NCBI GenBank assembly: GCA_019120575.1
Contig: DWUU01000025.1
Coordinates: 1 to 64,000, forward strand
Source: Candidatus Mediterraneibacter quadrami
Lineage (GTDB): Bacteria; Bacillota; Clostridia; Lachnospirales; Lachnospiraceae
Direction: 5' to 3'
DNA: 64,000 nt
A model generated the notes under the pieces. That model saw only the letters and a program-made list of their open reading frames with translations. It was not told where the DNA came from and did no database searches. Positions 1 through 8,440 of this stretch are shown here, piece by piece; the first letter of the stretch is position 1; each line of letters begins with the position of its first letter. The translations under genes were made by a program, and so were the position numbers.

Positions 1-234
1 TGTGGAAAATGTCGTAAACCCGCCGCACACGCCGGTCTTCCAGAACAATACCGCATTCTCCGATGTATCCGCATTTCCTGCGGCAACACCTGCGATAAAA
101 CCGATCAGGATCGCGCCCAGTACGTTAGTGAGCAGCGTCAGCACCGGAAATTCCGCTTTCACCGGCATGAGGCTGATCGCATACCGCCCTGCTGCCCCGA
201 TCGCTCCGCCGAAAGCTACAGCTAAGAAATTCAT
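1..234 (-). CDS. crcB: Fluoride channel CrcB/Fluc, 3' end cut by window edge
   Basis: The first 78 codons of a small membrane protein run off the left edge. They begin MNFLAVAFGGAIGAAGRYAI and end in GGFTTFST, the signature of the CrcB/Fluc family of dimeric fluoride exporters. Two hydrophobic segments are visible (residues about 3-20 and 30-52). The start is set by a GAAAGGAGT ribosome binding site at 243-251. The ORF track shows only a shadow here because the gene has no stop inside the window. A small inverted repeat (CAAATC-TATT-GATTTG) lies just before the ribosome binding site. I see no crcB-motif fluoride riboswitch in the 69 bases between this gene and the one upstream. Confidence 0.9.
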   Translation of the reverse strand, partial: MNFLAVAFGGAIGAAGRYAISLMPVKAEFPVLTLLTNVLGAILIGFIAGVAAGNADTSENAVLFWKTGVCGGFTTFST

Positions 235-303
235 GTATGTGTACTCCTTTCAAATCAATAGATTTGAGTTCGATTTCTGTATCATTTTTTTGCTATGTCG
301 CAG

Positions 304-774
304 TTAAAATCCGCCATTATTGTAAGCTCTCGTTATCACATAAGATGGTTCATAATATGCACTGCTGTTGTAATTATCAATTGTGTTGCATATTTCATCA
401 TTATATACCCGGATCATTCCATCGATATAATCTTCCTCAGGCTGCAATGTTGACAGGATCAGCCTTGTATATACTTTCCCCATCTGCGTTTCTGAGGGGA
501 TCTCTTCCACCAGAGACGGATCAACCTCTGTTATATTAAAATCCCCCTTTTCCAGTTTATAGTCTTCAATCCATTCAGCTTCAATTTTCAAAGGATTTTC
601 GCAATGCAGAACATTAGCAAGACTGATCAGACGTTCCCATTCATTTTGCGGTATAGAATTAACCACATATTTATTTTTTTGATGTAATTTTCTCGCCACA
701 CGCTCTATCATATAGCAAAGAAAATAAAGATCATTCTCGCTTATTTGCTCTTCCGGTAAAAACTTGTTTGTCAT
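304..774 (-). CDS. Conserved hypothetical protein, 156 aa
   Basis: A soluble, acidic 156-residue protein with no motif I can tie to a function. It has a GAAGGGAG ribosome binding site and its own promoter (855-883). The C-terminal part, with DEICNTIDNYNSSAYYEPSY, and the HQKNKYVVN stretch near residue 32 look like conserved family features; I recall similar uncharacterised proteins in clostridia but cannot name a domain. It lies 69 bases upstream of crcB on the same strand, so the two may be cotranscribed. It has no signal peptide or membrane segment. Confidence 0.7.
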   Translation of the reverse strand: MTNKFLPEEQISENDLYFLCYMIERVARKLHQKNKYVVNSIPQNEWERLISLANVLHCENPLKIEAEWIEDYKLEKGDFNITEVDPSLVEEIPSETQMGKVYTRLILSTLQPEEDYIDGMIRVYNDEICNTIDNYNSSAYYEPSYVITRAYNNGGF

Positions 775-854
775 AACGAATAACTCCCTTCAAATCTGAC
801 AGTTTGTAATGCTCTTTCTGTGCAGAATACAATCTGTCACCCTTAACTTTCTTC

Positions 855-883
855 ATTATATCATTCGTTTAGTTCTCTGTCAT
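855..883 (-). promoter_or_regulatory. Sigma-A-type promoter for the 156-aa gene
   Basis: On the minus strand ATGACA (878-883) and TATAAT (855-860) are separated by 17 bases, 80 bases upstream of the start codon at 774. The match to the vegetative consensus is 5/6 plus 6/6. Confidence 0.6.
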
Positions 884-895
884 TTTCTTTTGCAA

Positions 896-2332
896 TCATA
901 CAATCGTCTTTTCGCCGGGTGATATTTCTTTACTGATGTTGCATTTTTCCCAGACCACGCTTGCCTGTTTCCCGCAGTGCGCCAGCCCGATAAGGACAGT
1001 CTCGCCCTGCATGTCCGCATAATAGTTCTTTTCTTTGATCTGTCTGACAGCATCCGTTGCTAGTTTCTCAAGATCCTTCGAGTGGTCTTTTGTATATTTG
1101 AATTCTAGGGCCAGATTCGGAAGCGCAGGCTTCTTTGCATATAGCAGGATGTCGCCCCATCCGCTCCCGCTTTCCCTGTTGCTTCTGACATCATAGTCTC
1201 TCCGCAAAAATGTACATATGCCAAGCATCATCATATGGTAGCTGTTCTCATCCTTCAGGTCATGATAGGACGGAAGTTCCAGAAGCACCTTCCGGTAAGC
1301 CTCCGCAAATTTATCTATATCTCCCGTCTTCAAATACCCCAGCATCGTCCCGATCTCGTACTCATCCACCTGAAGATAAAATGCCGTCAGTTCCTGAAAT
1401 GCCTTCCACACTTCCTGATTCGGGACACGGACTGTGAAATCCTCCTCACTCTTCCGCTCTTCTATCGTGACCATTCCGGCATTAATGAGCAGTCCCCACA
1501 GCGATGCATCATTCGGTTTTTCATAGTACGCCGTGGAAAGTTCCGCTTTCACCGTAATCTTTCCTTCTTCCACCAGTGTATTGTATTTTTCAGCGAACGT
1601 ACTGCGCTGCTGTGCCAGCGCATTTTTCAGGATGCTGTTTTCTCCCGTGTTCACCCAGTATGATTCCGGTCTTTTTCGGGCGCAGTAGCAGGATACAGAC
1701 CACGGATTATATAATTCACAGTCGCCGATCCTATATCCGTCGTACATATCTCTTACTTCATCCGTAAACTGTCCGCCGCAGTACTCCAGCAGCTCACGGG
1801 TTTCCTTTTCAGTAAATCCGAAACAGTCCGCATAATCCGCATCCGCGGCTGTACAGACAACAAGATTATTCAGCCCGGAAAAGATATTTTCTTTCGCCAC
1901 ACGCTGAATGCCTGTCAGAAGCGCTTTCTCGATGGACGGATTTCCCTTTAAGGCAAAGCTCAGCATGCCCGCAAGCACATCACGCACTTCACTGTAATAT
2001 CCGCCGGAATTCGCAGAAATAAACGGCGTGTCATACTCATCCAGAAGGAGGTATACTTTCCTGCCGAAATACAATTCCAGCACATTACATAATACGACAA
2101 CGGAACTGCCGATAACCTCTTTCAGAGCCGCTGCGTTTTCGCGGGAACTGATCACACTGTACACCTCATAAAACTGCCGCAGTTCTTCCTCTGGCAGAGC
2201 ACTGCTGCTTATGAGCGAATAATATCTCCTGTACTCTGAACATACCGCCCGTCCCAGCAGTCTCAACATTTCATCCGGCGCAGACGCTTTCACATTCTGA
2301 AAAGACAGAAACACAACCGGATGCCGGTTCAT
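896..2332 (-). pseudogene. N-terminally truncated AAA-ATPase-like / PD-(D/E)XK nuclease-like protein
   Basis: This 478-residue ORF matches the clostridial family that joins an AAA-ATPase-like domain (PF09820 type) to a C-terminal PD-(D/E)XK nuclease-like domain (PF08011 type). The Walker B-like KVYLLLDEYDTPF is at about residue 92, and the nuclease-like ALEFKYTKD is near residue 430. Full-length members start with about 75 more residues that carry the P-loop. Here the ORF opens at HPVVFLSFQNVK, and the upstream DNA has a stop codon and no P-loop. The nucleotide-binding half-site is therefore missing and the gene is probably a remnant. An intact but unusual short form is less likely. No good ribosome binding site precedes the ATG. 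Members of this family are often multi-copy in gut anaerobes. Confidence 0.75.
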
Positions 2333-2492
2333 ACTGATTTGAGCAGTTGCAAATGATTTATTTACATTATAACGCCGGGTGTTTCAATATGCGACAGCTC
2401 CGTTTCGTATCGAGTCATCACTTGTCGTTTCCAGTGAATCAAGGTACAATATTACAAAAACCAACACACTAATCAAGGATAGGAGAGAAATA

Positions 2493-2870
2493 ATGAAAGG
2501 AATGAAACCGATAAAGATATACTCCTGCGCTGACCGCATCCAGGCAGATATGATCGTGGAAGCGTTAAATGAAAACGGGATTCCCGCCTATACAGAATCA
2601 CAGGGAAGCGGCGGATACATGAATATTTATATGGGTACATCCGTATTTGGAACGGATATCTATGTCGATGAAGCCGATACAGCGCAGGCAAAAGAAATTG
2701 TGGCGGCACTTTCGCTGCCGGCTGAAGAAAACGACAATGCCCGGAAAACACAGGATATTTCAGAACAGCCTGTTGATAAAAAACTTCCTGTGATACGTGT
2801 GATCTGTCTGATCGCTGCGGTTCTGATGCTCATTGGAGCGATAGCGCCATCAATCATTAACATATTTTAG
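2493..2870 (+). CDS. DUF2007-type protein with C-terminal membrane anchor
   Basis: A 125-residue protein. The first 70 residues (IKIYSCADRIQADMIVEALN) fit the DUF2007 putative signal-transducing domain, a small ferredoxin-like fold. A linker follows, then one membrane helix at about residues 102-122 (VICLIAAVLMLIGAIAPSII). The start at 2493 was chosen over the longer track ORF (2379) because a GATAGGAGAG ribosome binding site lies just upstream and homology begins there. Its 3' end overlaps the convergent broken gene by 14 bases. A second DUF2007-like protein is at 4155-4406. The function of the domain is unknown to me. Confidence 0.75.
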   Translation: MKGMKPIKIYSCADRIQADMIVEALNENGIPAYTESQGSGGYMNIYMGTSVFGTDIYVDEADTAQAKEIVAALSLPAEENDNARKTQDISEQPVDKKLPVIRVICLIAAVLMLIGAIAPSIINIF

Positions 2871-3086
2871 ATTTATCAGCATACTCCCGCCGCAATTCCT
2901 CTGCCAGATACGCATTGCTCATACAGTGCATGTCAGATACTCCATCCCGGATCAGATGATAAACCTCGGAATGATAAAAGAATTGCAACGCTGCATCCAA
3001 TGAAATCCCCTGCTGTTTTGCAAAGCACTCAATAACACGGCGAACTCCAATTCATTCATATTTTTAATTTTTGCATCCGTTACCAT
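2857..3086 (-). pseudogene. Frameshifted small gene (about 75 aa if repaired)
   Basis: A good ribosome binding site (GGAGG at 3096-3100) precedes ATG at 3084-3086. Reading gives MVTDAKIKNMNELEFAV, then the frame is lost near 3036-3041. Shifting frame continues with VIECFAKQQGISLDAALQ and a plausible C-terminus ending ELRREYADKSKIC. A single lost base would explain it. The repaired peptide has the size and style of the short clostridial proteins often annotated DUF3791 and found near toxin-antitoxin genes, but I am not sure of the family. The ORF track misses it because each half is too short. Confidence 0.55.
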
Positions 3087-3128
3087 AAGACATTTCCTCC
3101 ATTTTACAAAGATCAACCTTTCCGAAAA

Positions 3129-3707
3129 TCAATGCCTGTACAACTTTCTTGCCTGTTCTGTATAAGATTTGACAAATGCTGTTTTTGCGTCCGTATAGCC
3201 GTCCCTGTCATGCTCGTATTCTTTCCACAGCCTCAGCTTTAACCTCTCGTATTCTGCGGCCGCATCGGAATGTTCGATCATGTAGTCGCGAAAATACAGT
3301 TCATCATTATCGCCATAATACCGCAAGTGTAAATGGAATACCCGTTCTGCAAACCCTTCCTCTGTATATCCCTTATTGAAAGAAATCCTGTCTGCATTCT
3401 GCAACATACATATATAGCCATTCTCTGCAAGAATTTCTTTGTAATCAGCCAGGTTGCTTTCCTTTGGAAATTCCGCAAGAATATCAATGATCGGTTTTGC
3501 CTGGATCGAGGGGATCGCAGTACTTCCTACATGATTTATCCTCACAGTCTGCGGAAGAATTCTTCCAAGCAGACTGGCCTCTTCAACATACCAGTCTTTC
3601 CAACAGTCCTGATGCTCTGTCAGAAAAATAGGAAACAACTGCCACAGTTCTTCCAGATTCATTTCTGATAATTTCTTTTTCGTTATCTGCCCCTTTGACA
3701 TATCCAT
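3129..3707 (-). CDS. GrpB/UPF0157 family nucleotidyltransferase-like protein
   Basis: A 192-residue protein of the GrpB (UPF0157) family, which has a minimal nucleotidyltransferase fold. The motif HVGSTAIPSIQAKPIIDI at about residues 59-76 is diagnostic. The C-terminal FRDYMIEHSDAAAEYERLK is also typical. Family members are soluble and their substrate is not established; some are fused to dephospho-CoA kinase. The length is normal. It is followed on the same strand by the lipoprotein gene at 3732 (transcribed before it), with 24 bases between them. Confidence 0.85.
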   Translation of the reverse strand: MDMSKGQITKKKLSEMNLEELWQLFPIFLTEHQDCWKDWYVEEASLLGRILPQTVRINHVGSTAIPSIQAKPIIDILAEFPKESNLADYKEILAENGYICMLQNADRISFNKGYTEEGFAERVFHLHLRYYGDNDELYFRDYMIEHSDAAAEYERLKLRLWKEYEHDRDGYTDAKTAFVKSYTEQARKLYRH

Positions 3708-3731
3708 TCTTCAGTCCGCCTGTTTCAGACA

Positions 3732-4139
3732 TTAACCATACCCGTGGTCTACATGTTTCCATTTCCCGCCGTCAGACCGCACCAGAATCCATTTCCAGTC
3801 ACTGTATGTGCTGTCCGGATTCAACGAACCGTCCCCTCCGGACGAATCTACATCAAATGAAGATAACAGAACGATAACCTCATCCGCATCGTTTCTGTCA
3901 GCCCAGTCCTGATGGGGCTCGATACTGTCGTCCCCGGCATAATATATTTCCCTCAGAGTACAGCCGCTCCAGCTGCTTTTAAACTCATGCTTTATCGTAT
4001 CAACCGCGGCATCGATATCTTCCTGGGAATACACTTCTGAATCCACACTTTTCGTCTCTGCTCCACTGACATCCCCTCCGCATGCACTCAGACCAAGTGT
4101 CAGCAGAATACAGCTAATGATGCATACAATTTTCTTCAT
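3732..4139 (-). CDS. Putative lipoprotein, 135 aa
   Basis: The N-terminus MKKIVCIISCILLTLGLSAC is a classical lipoprotein signal with lipobox LSAC, so the protein should be lipid-anchored on the outer face of the membrane with Cys20 as the modified residue. The mature domain is acidic and ends in a Trp/Lys-rich stretch (DWKWILVRSDGGKWKHVD). The ribosome binding site AAAGGAGG is strong. I do not recognise a function. The segment DDSIEPHQDWADRNDADEVI resembles the DUF4829-like secreted domains of clostridia, but this is a guess. Confidence 0.7.
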   Translation of the reverse strand: MKKIVCIISCILLTLGLSACGGDVSGAETKSVDSEVYSQEDIDAAVDTIKHEFKSSWSGCTLREIYYAGDDSIEPHQDWADRNDADEVIVLLSSFDVDSSGGDGSLNPDSTYSDWKWILVRSDGGKWKHVDHGYG

Positions 4140-4154
4140 TACAGTTTCCTCCTT

Positions 4155-4406
4155 TCAGCGAATCAGCTGCGCTGCTTTTTCATAATCCTTTTTATGAACA
4201 TATATTTTATATTCGTATGAATAATCCGGATTTATCCCGAAACTGCCGATCTGTGCTCTCCTGTTTCCGAATATTGGCGCAGCCTCAAGGTTTACAGTCT
4301 TTATAATATATTCAATATTGTTTTTTGAGAGGATATCCCTGACCTCTGCCTGACGGTTCATCTCCATGGTCACGATCAGTTCTTTACGATTGAATACGGT
4401 TATCAT
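4155..4406 (-). CDS. Small DUF2007-like protein
   Basis: This 83-residue protein begins with MEMNRQAEVRDILSKNNIEY after a 12-residue lead. It ends with the KIYVHKKDYEKAAQLI element that closes DUF2007-type domains, so it looks like a stand-alone copy of that small signal-domain fold. There is no membrane segment. GGAGGAGAAAGG precedes the ATG. It lies 15 bases upstream of the lipoprotein gene on the same strand and probably shares a transcript with it. Its role is unknown. Confidence 0.6.
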   Translation of the reverse strand: MITVFNRKELIVTMEMNRQAEVRDILSKNNIEYIIKTVNLEAAPIFGNRRAQIGSFGINPDYSYEYKIYVHKKDYEKAAQLIR

Positions 4407-4460
4407 ACCTTTCTCCTCCTCAGACTGTTTTTCTTATTATATCATCCGGGCATTGTACTG

Positions 4461-4895
4461 TCAGTATTCCGGCACAGATTTTTCACCCGTCCCGAGTATC
4501 CCGCCTTCTTCGGAATAGCCGCCAGGATGATCCATATAGCTATCCCCGTCTATCGTAAGATAACCCCCATAGCTCACTTTATGGATGTTCCCGTCTGCCA
4601 TGGTTACGATCAGCAGGCGTGACAGTCCGGTTACAGGCTCCGGCTCTTCCACATATTTCCCGTGGCTTTTGTTGATCAGTTTCACAGCTGCATCCATTTC
4701 CTCTTGTGATAACAGTTTATACCTTTCATTTTCATCCGAGGGCTGTACGATCAGTTCTATCTTCTCCACATCTTCCACGCGGAGCGAACGCGCCCAGCTC
4801 ATAGTATCTCTTCCGGACGGGTATTTCCAGTACAACAGATACCCGGCAATGATAAACAGAATGATAACAACCGCAATGATGATCCTTTTTTTCAT
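4461..4895 (-). CDS. Membrane-anchored hypothetical protein, 144 aa
   Basis: The protein starts MKKRIIIAVVIILFIIAGYL, an uncleaved signal-anchor helix, followed by an extracytoplasmic domain of about 120 residues rich in Glu and Gly. The start at 4895 is preferred over the upstream ATG (4913) because GGAGGTGAACGTC sits directly before it. I see no catalytic motif. It is downstream of the PadR gene on the same strand with an 86-base gap, so it could be part of that transcript or independent. Confidence 0.65.
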   Translation of the reverse strand: MKKRIIIAVVIILFIIAGYLLYWKYPSGRDTMSWARSLRVEDVEKIELIVQPSDENERYKLLSQEEMDAAVKLINKSHGKYVEEPEPVTGLSRLLIVTMADGNIHKVSYGGYLTIDGDSYMDHPGGYSEEGGILGTGEKSVPEY

Positions 4896-4981
4896 GACGT
4901 TCACCTCCCGCATATTTATTCCCTGCTTTATATATCAGAGTAAATATGGCAGGTTTTTGTTGCATTATGCGGTTCATTTTT

Positions 4982-5293
4982 CTAAAAATCAATATTATCC
5001 TCTCCGTCCCGGATCATGGCTTTAAGCCGCTCATACTCATCTTTGAGCATCTGCATTCCAGTTTCTGTGATGATATAGGATTTTCTTCTCCCCGTTTCGG
5101 TTGTTTTCTTTATCACATTATTCTCTTCGAACTTTGACAGCATGGCGTATAATGTGCCAGGTCCGACTTTTATCCTGCCGCCTGAGATCTGACAGACACG
5201 CTCCATGATATCAACGCCGCAGCATTCCCGGGTCAGTGCCAGCAGGATATAATACATCGGCTCTGTCAGTGTCTGAAATTGTTCTCTTGCCAT
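4982..5293 (-). CDS. PadR-family transcriptional repressor
   Basis: A 103-residue winged-helix regulator of the small PadR subfamily: LTEPMYYILLALTRECCGVDI opens the domain, GPGTLYAMLSKFEENNVI is the recognition-helix region, and KSYIITETGMQMLKDEY forms the wing and the start of the dimer helix. PadR proteins are commonly paired with a membrane DUF2812 gene, as here, where the DUF2812 start-to-stop precedes it by 15 bases. It most likely represses its own operon through the two dyads at 6661-6709. The inducer is unknown. Confidence 0.9.
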   Translation of the reverse strand: MAREQFQTLTEPMYYILLALTRECCGVDIMERVCQISGGRIKVGPGTLYAMLSKFEENNVIKKTTETGRRKSYIITETGMQMLKDEYERLKAMIRDGEDNIDF

Positions 5294-5308
5294 CTGATCG
5301 CCTCGCTT

Positions 5309-6622
5309 TCAATGTGCATCTTCCAGAAGATCCAGTTTTTCAAGGATCAGTTCTGTCTGGTCTTCTGACGGCGGCGTATCCGCATAAAAGAACAGCAGTG
5401 CATCTTCGTACCGCGCACAGACAGCGATGCCGCCCATATTGCTCCGGACTTCCAATGCATCCCATGTATTTGGATCGATTTCTTCCGCGTCCCGGTAATA
5501 CGCTGCATCCCTCTCTGTTTTCCAGATCTTATCCAGAACCCAGGCGTATCGGGAACGATAAACGTCATAAGAAAGTGTGTCTCCCTCCAGCTCCTCATTC
5601 ATCCAGAGCACGGTTCCTTTCATCCGGCTCCCAAAGATTGATTTCTCTGAAACATATTCCGCATAGTCAGGCTCCCCGCTCATCTCACGGAAATTCTCCT
5701 GGGTGAGCGGCAGCTGCGCCAGTGCTTTCTGATTTTCTGCAGTTCCATTTTCTGTAAATACCACTGCAACAGATACGATGATCAGAAAAAATGTCAGTCC
5801 GATCCCGCCCCCGATCTGAAGCCACCAATTCGTACCTCTGGACGGGCGGAACCAGAGGATCGCTGCGGTAAAAGTCAGGATAACAAATATGGATCCGACA
5901 AGAGCCAGACCTGCTTTCGGCATGCTGATCGATACAAGCAGAGCCACCACTCCTGTTTCCAGCAGGATCACAAGGATCCATTCCATAATCCTGCGAAACG
6001 GCTGTCTTCCATACGAAACCGGCCTTCCCTCCCGGAGCGCCTGTTTTCCCCGGACCGACCACAGAATTGTGCGGCCGCACTGCAGGAGACGCTCTGCCAG
6101 AAGCAGCGTTGCCACAAGAAGGATCCACAGATATGGCGGAGAGAAGATCCAGTCCGCAAATTCCCTGCCCAGTGCACGGCACCAGAATTGTGCCGTCAGC
6201 AGCACCGGCACCAGCATATCCCTTAGAAGCTCTCTCCGTTCAGCTTTCCAGACGTTTTCAAACCGTTCCTCTTCTGTAACAATAGGCATGGCATCCGGAT
6301 CTCTGCGCCGGAAGATGCAGAATTTTCTCTGCCCGTCGATCAGCTCCCATCCTGCCACGCTGCAATAATCCGCGTATTCTTCCGCCTGTTCTTCCGGCTT
6401 CAGATCCATCTCACTTCCCTTTGGAAATACTTCCACACAATACGTAATATCGGCCGGCTCGCCTTTTTCAAAAACCAGACCCATCTGCCATTTTTGGAAA
6501 TGCCATCCGTCAAGTGACATCTCATGCAGATATTGTCCAAAAGCATCGCACTCTGTATATCGAAAATACCGGAACACCCGGCGTGTTGTACCGGCCTGTA
6601 CCTGTTTTTTCTTTTTTTTCAT
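5309..6622 (-). CDS. DUF2812 membrane protein paired with PadR
   Basis: A 437-residue protein. The N-terminal region (about 15-120) carries the DUF2812 hallmark FRYFRYTECDAFGQYLHEMS and LDGWHFQKWQMGLVFEK. Hydrophobic helices follow at about 145-190, 215-260 and 270-295, then an extracytoplasmic-looking C-terminal domain. The track ORF starts at 6715, but CAGGAGGTGACTGAT directly before 6622 and the start of homology there fix this start. Such pairs respond to membrane stress or lipophilic compounds in some Firmicutes; that is family knowledge, not seen here. It sits directly downstream of the ABC-F resistance gene but has its own promoter. Confidence 0.8.
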   Translation of the reverse strand: MKKKKKQVQAGTTRRVFRYFRYTECDAFGQYLHEMSLDGWHFQKWQMGLVFEKGEPADITYCVEVFPKGSEMDLKPEEQAEEYADYCSVAGWELIDGQRKFCIFRRRDPDAMPIVTEEERFENVWKAERRELLRDMLVPVLLTAQFWCRALGREFADWIFSPPYLWILLVATLLLAERLLQCGRTILWSVRGKQALREGRPVSYGRQPFRRIMEWILVILLETGVVALLVSISMPKAGLALVGSIFVILTFTAAILWFRPSRGTNWWLQIGGGIGLTFFLIIVSVAVVFTENGTAENQKALAQLPLTQENFREMSGEPDYAEYVSEKSIFGSRMKGTVLWMNEELEGDTLSYDVYRSRYAWVLDKIWKTERDAAYYRDAEEIDPNTWDALEVRSNMGGIAVCARYEDALLFFYADTPPSEDQTELILEKLDLLEDAH

Positions 6623-6660
6623 ATCAGTCACCTCCTGACTGTCTGTGTGAACACGCCAAT

Positions 6661-6715
6661 TATCGAGTATCGATATTTCTACCTTCATCATAATATCGAC
6701 ACTCGATATTGTCAA
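6661..6715 (-). promoter_or_regulatory. Promoter with two PadR-type operator dyads
   Basis: On the minus strand TTGACA (6710-6715) and TATGAT (6687-6692) are 17 bases apart. The spacer itself is the near-perfect dyad ATATCGAGTGTCGATAT (6693-6709). A second copy, TATCGATACTCGATA, lies just downstream at 6661-6675. The two copies differ at one base in the core. A repressor bound to both would cover the -35/-10 spacer and the start region, which suits autoregulation by the PadR protein of this operon. Confidence 0.8.
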
Positions 6716-6721
6716 GAGATT

Positions 6722-8188
6722 TTATAAACAGACGGTTTTTGTTGCAACCGTATTTCTGAAAGCGATATCATGCTCCACAAAGATCATGGTCGGTGCGAAT
6801 TCTTTTATCAGATTTTCGATCTGCATGCGGGAATATATATCGATATAATTCAACGGCTCATCCCAGACATACAGATGCGCCTGTTCACAGAGGCTTTTCG
6901 CGATCAGCACCTTTTTCTTCTGCCCGGCGGAAAAGTCTTCCATCTTCTTGTCAAACTGCGTCCGTTCAAAGTCCATTTTCCGCAGGACGGCTTTGAACAG
7001 GCTTTCATCGATCCGGCTGTTCTCTGCAAGTTCTGACAGAGAGCCTTTCAGCATGGACGTATCCTGCGGCACATAAGACAGCCTGAGCCCGGAGCCGACC
7101 AAGATCGTTCCGCAGTGTCCGATCGGCTGTCCGGTCAGCAGCTTCAGCAGGCATGACTTTCCGGCGCCGTTCCTGCCGTCAAGGGCGATGCGATCACCCT
7201 GTCTGATCTCAAACGAAACCGGCCGGCAGATCTTTTTCCCGTCAAAAACCGGCGCGACATCAGAAAACGCCGCCAGCGTATCCGTAAAATAAGACAGTGG
7301 AATGATCTTCAGTTCTTCTGCGGTTTCCAGGTTTTTAAGCAGTCCGGCTTTCTCACTGACTGCGCGTTGCCGCCGCACTTCCGCAGATTTCGCGCGTTTC
7401 ATCATTTTGGCAGATTTGTGCCCGATATATCCTCTGTCAACCGGACCGTTCCCGTATTTTGCCGCCTCCGTCCTGGCTGACCAGGCCGAAGTCCTCTTTG
7501 CGGATTTCTCCAGGGCGTCAATATCCTTTTTCAGTTTCGCATTTCTGGCAAGCTCAAATCCCTGCTGCCGCTGGAAATTGGTAAACCACGACGAAAAATT
7601 GCCGCTCTGCACTTCAATGTCCGACCGGTTGATCGCCAGGATGTGATCGACGCATCCATCCAGAAAGCAGCGGTCATGAGAAACCAGTATAAATCCTTTT
7701 TTCCTTTTCAGATACGCTGAGACAGTCTCTCTTGCTTTCGTATCCAGATGATTGGTCGGTTCATCGATCAACAGGAAATGTCCGTCATTCAGGAAAAGTG
7801 CAGCAAGCAGGACCTTGGTCTGTTCTCCGTTAGACAGCGTAGAGAACGGCCTCCAGAGGACATCTTCCCTGACTTCCAGATAAGACAGTTCTCTTTGCAG
7901 CTCCCACTCTTCTGCCATCGGACAGACTTCGGACAGGATATCCTCTGTCAGCCTGTCTTTATCGTCAACCGGATACGGAAAATAATCAAACTGTACAGAA
8001 GCCTGGATCTTCCCCCGGTATTCGTACTTCCCGAGCAGCAGGTTCAGAAACGTCGTTTTTCCCCGGCCGTTCCTTCCGATAAATCCGAGCTTCCAGTCTG
8101 TATCGATCTGGAAGCTGACATTTTCAAAAATATTTTCAGAACCGGACGGGTAAGAAAAAGTAAGGTCCTCGACCCGGATCATTGACAT
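6722..8188 (-). CDS. ABC-F ribosome-protection ATPase, Lsa/CplR type
   Basis: A 488-residue protein with two ATP-binding domains and no membrane segment. Walker A motifs are GRNGRGKTT (about 38-46) and GRNGAGKS (about 341-348). Walker B regions are LLIDEPTNHLD in the first domain and the Lsa-typical DEPLNYIDIYSRM in the second. A charged interdomain linker (about 220-290) acts on the ribosome. ABC-F proteins of this group dislodge lincosamides, streptogramin A and pleuromutilins from the 50S subunit. The start has AAAGGAGGAATGCGAT before it. Expression is probably controlled by the attenuator described separately. Which drugs it acts on cannot be read from sequence. Confidence 0.88.
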   Translation of the reverse strand: MSMIRVEDLTFSYPSGSENIFENVSFQIDTDWKLGFIGRNGRGKTTFLNLLLGKYEYRGKIQASVQFDYFPYPVDDKDRLTEDILSEVCPMAEEWELQRELSYLEVREDVLWRPFSTLSNGEQTKVLLAALFLNDGHFLLIDEPTNHLDTKARETVSAYLKRKKGFILVSHDRCFLDGCVDHILAINRSDIEVQSGNFSSWFTNFQRQQGFELARNAKLKKDIDALEKSAKRTSAWSARTEAAKYGNGPVDRGYIGHKSAKMMKRAKSAEVRRQRAVSEKAGLLKNLETAEELKIIPLSYFTDTLAAFSDVAPVFDGKKICRPVSFEIRQGDRIALDGRNGAGKSCLLKLLTGQPIGHCGTILVGSGLRLSYVPQDTSMLKGSLSELAENSRIDESLFKAVLRKMDFERTQFDKKMEDFSAGQKKKVLIAKSLCEQAHLYVWDEPLNYIDIYSRMQIENLIKEFAPTMIFVEHDIAFRNTVATKTVCL

Positions 8189-8221
8189 ATCGCATTCCTC
8201 CTTTATGCAAAGATATGATAT

Positions 8222-8259
8222 AAAAAGTAGAGCTGCAGGAAATCCAGTCCCCGCAGCTC
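8222..8259 (-). terminator. Attenuator terminator upstream of the ABC-F gene
   Basis: A 12-bp stem including G-U pairs (GAGCTGCGGGGA with TTCCTGCAGCTC), loop of 6, followed on the minus strand by TACTTTTTAT. It ends 33 bases before the ABC-F start codon and so must be read through for expression. Confidence 0.8.
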
Positions 8260-8387
8260 GTCAAAGCATCATCGTATCTCCGCATCAAAAATGATACGCC
8301 TGCAATATGTCGGGCAAAAAGACTTTTAACTTTCCTGCAACAGACACAGTGATATCGTAAAATAATCCTGTCACTGTGTATTCCGGT

Positions 8388-8411
8388 TTATTTGCAGAAA
8401 AAGTTAATCAT
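8388..8411 (-). CDS. Leader peptide MINFFCK
   Basis: A 7-codon ORF, ATG ATT AAC TTT TTC TGC AAA TAA, preceded by a purine-rich GAGGTGGAAGG. It begins about 23 bases after the predicted transcript start and lies in the paired base of the attenuator, the position expected of a stalling peptide that senses a ribosome-targeting drug. It is far too short for the ORF track. Support comes from position, ribosome binding site and the overlap of its codons with the pairing segment; no family match is possible at this length. Confidence 0.65.
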   Translation of the reverse strand: MINFFCK

Positions 8412-8440
8412 CCTTCCACCTCACTACTCAAATTTATATC

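Larger units (their letters stand above)
8189..8434 (-). promoter_or_regulatory. Ribosome-controlled transcription attenuator of the ABC-F gene
   Basis: The untranslated leader of about 245 bases contains, in transcript order: a 7-codon ORF; a 9-bp perfect hairpin (ACACAGTGA/TCACTGTGT, 8371-8379 with 8344-8352); a segment TTGCAGGAAAGTT (8328-8340); and a terminator (8222-8259). The segment can pair either back onto the leader ORF (AACTTT and CTGCAA, 8393-8406) or forward, through TGCAGGAAA (8331-8339), onto TTTCCTGCA in the 3' arm of the terminator (8234-8242). These are mutually exclusive. A drug-stalled ribosome on the leader ORF should free the segment, break the terminator and switch on the ATPase gene. 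The mechanism is inferred; the pairings are read directly. Confidence 0.8.

Noticed and set aside
235-303. Fluoride (crcB-motif) riboswitch ahead of crcB
   Set aside because: The short gap lacks the conserved GGNGAUGG-type and downstream pairing elements.
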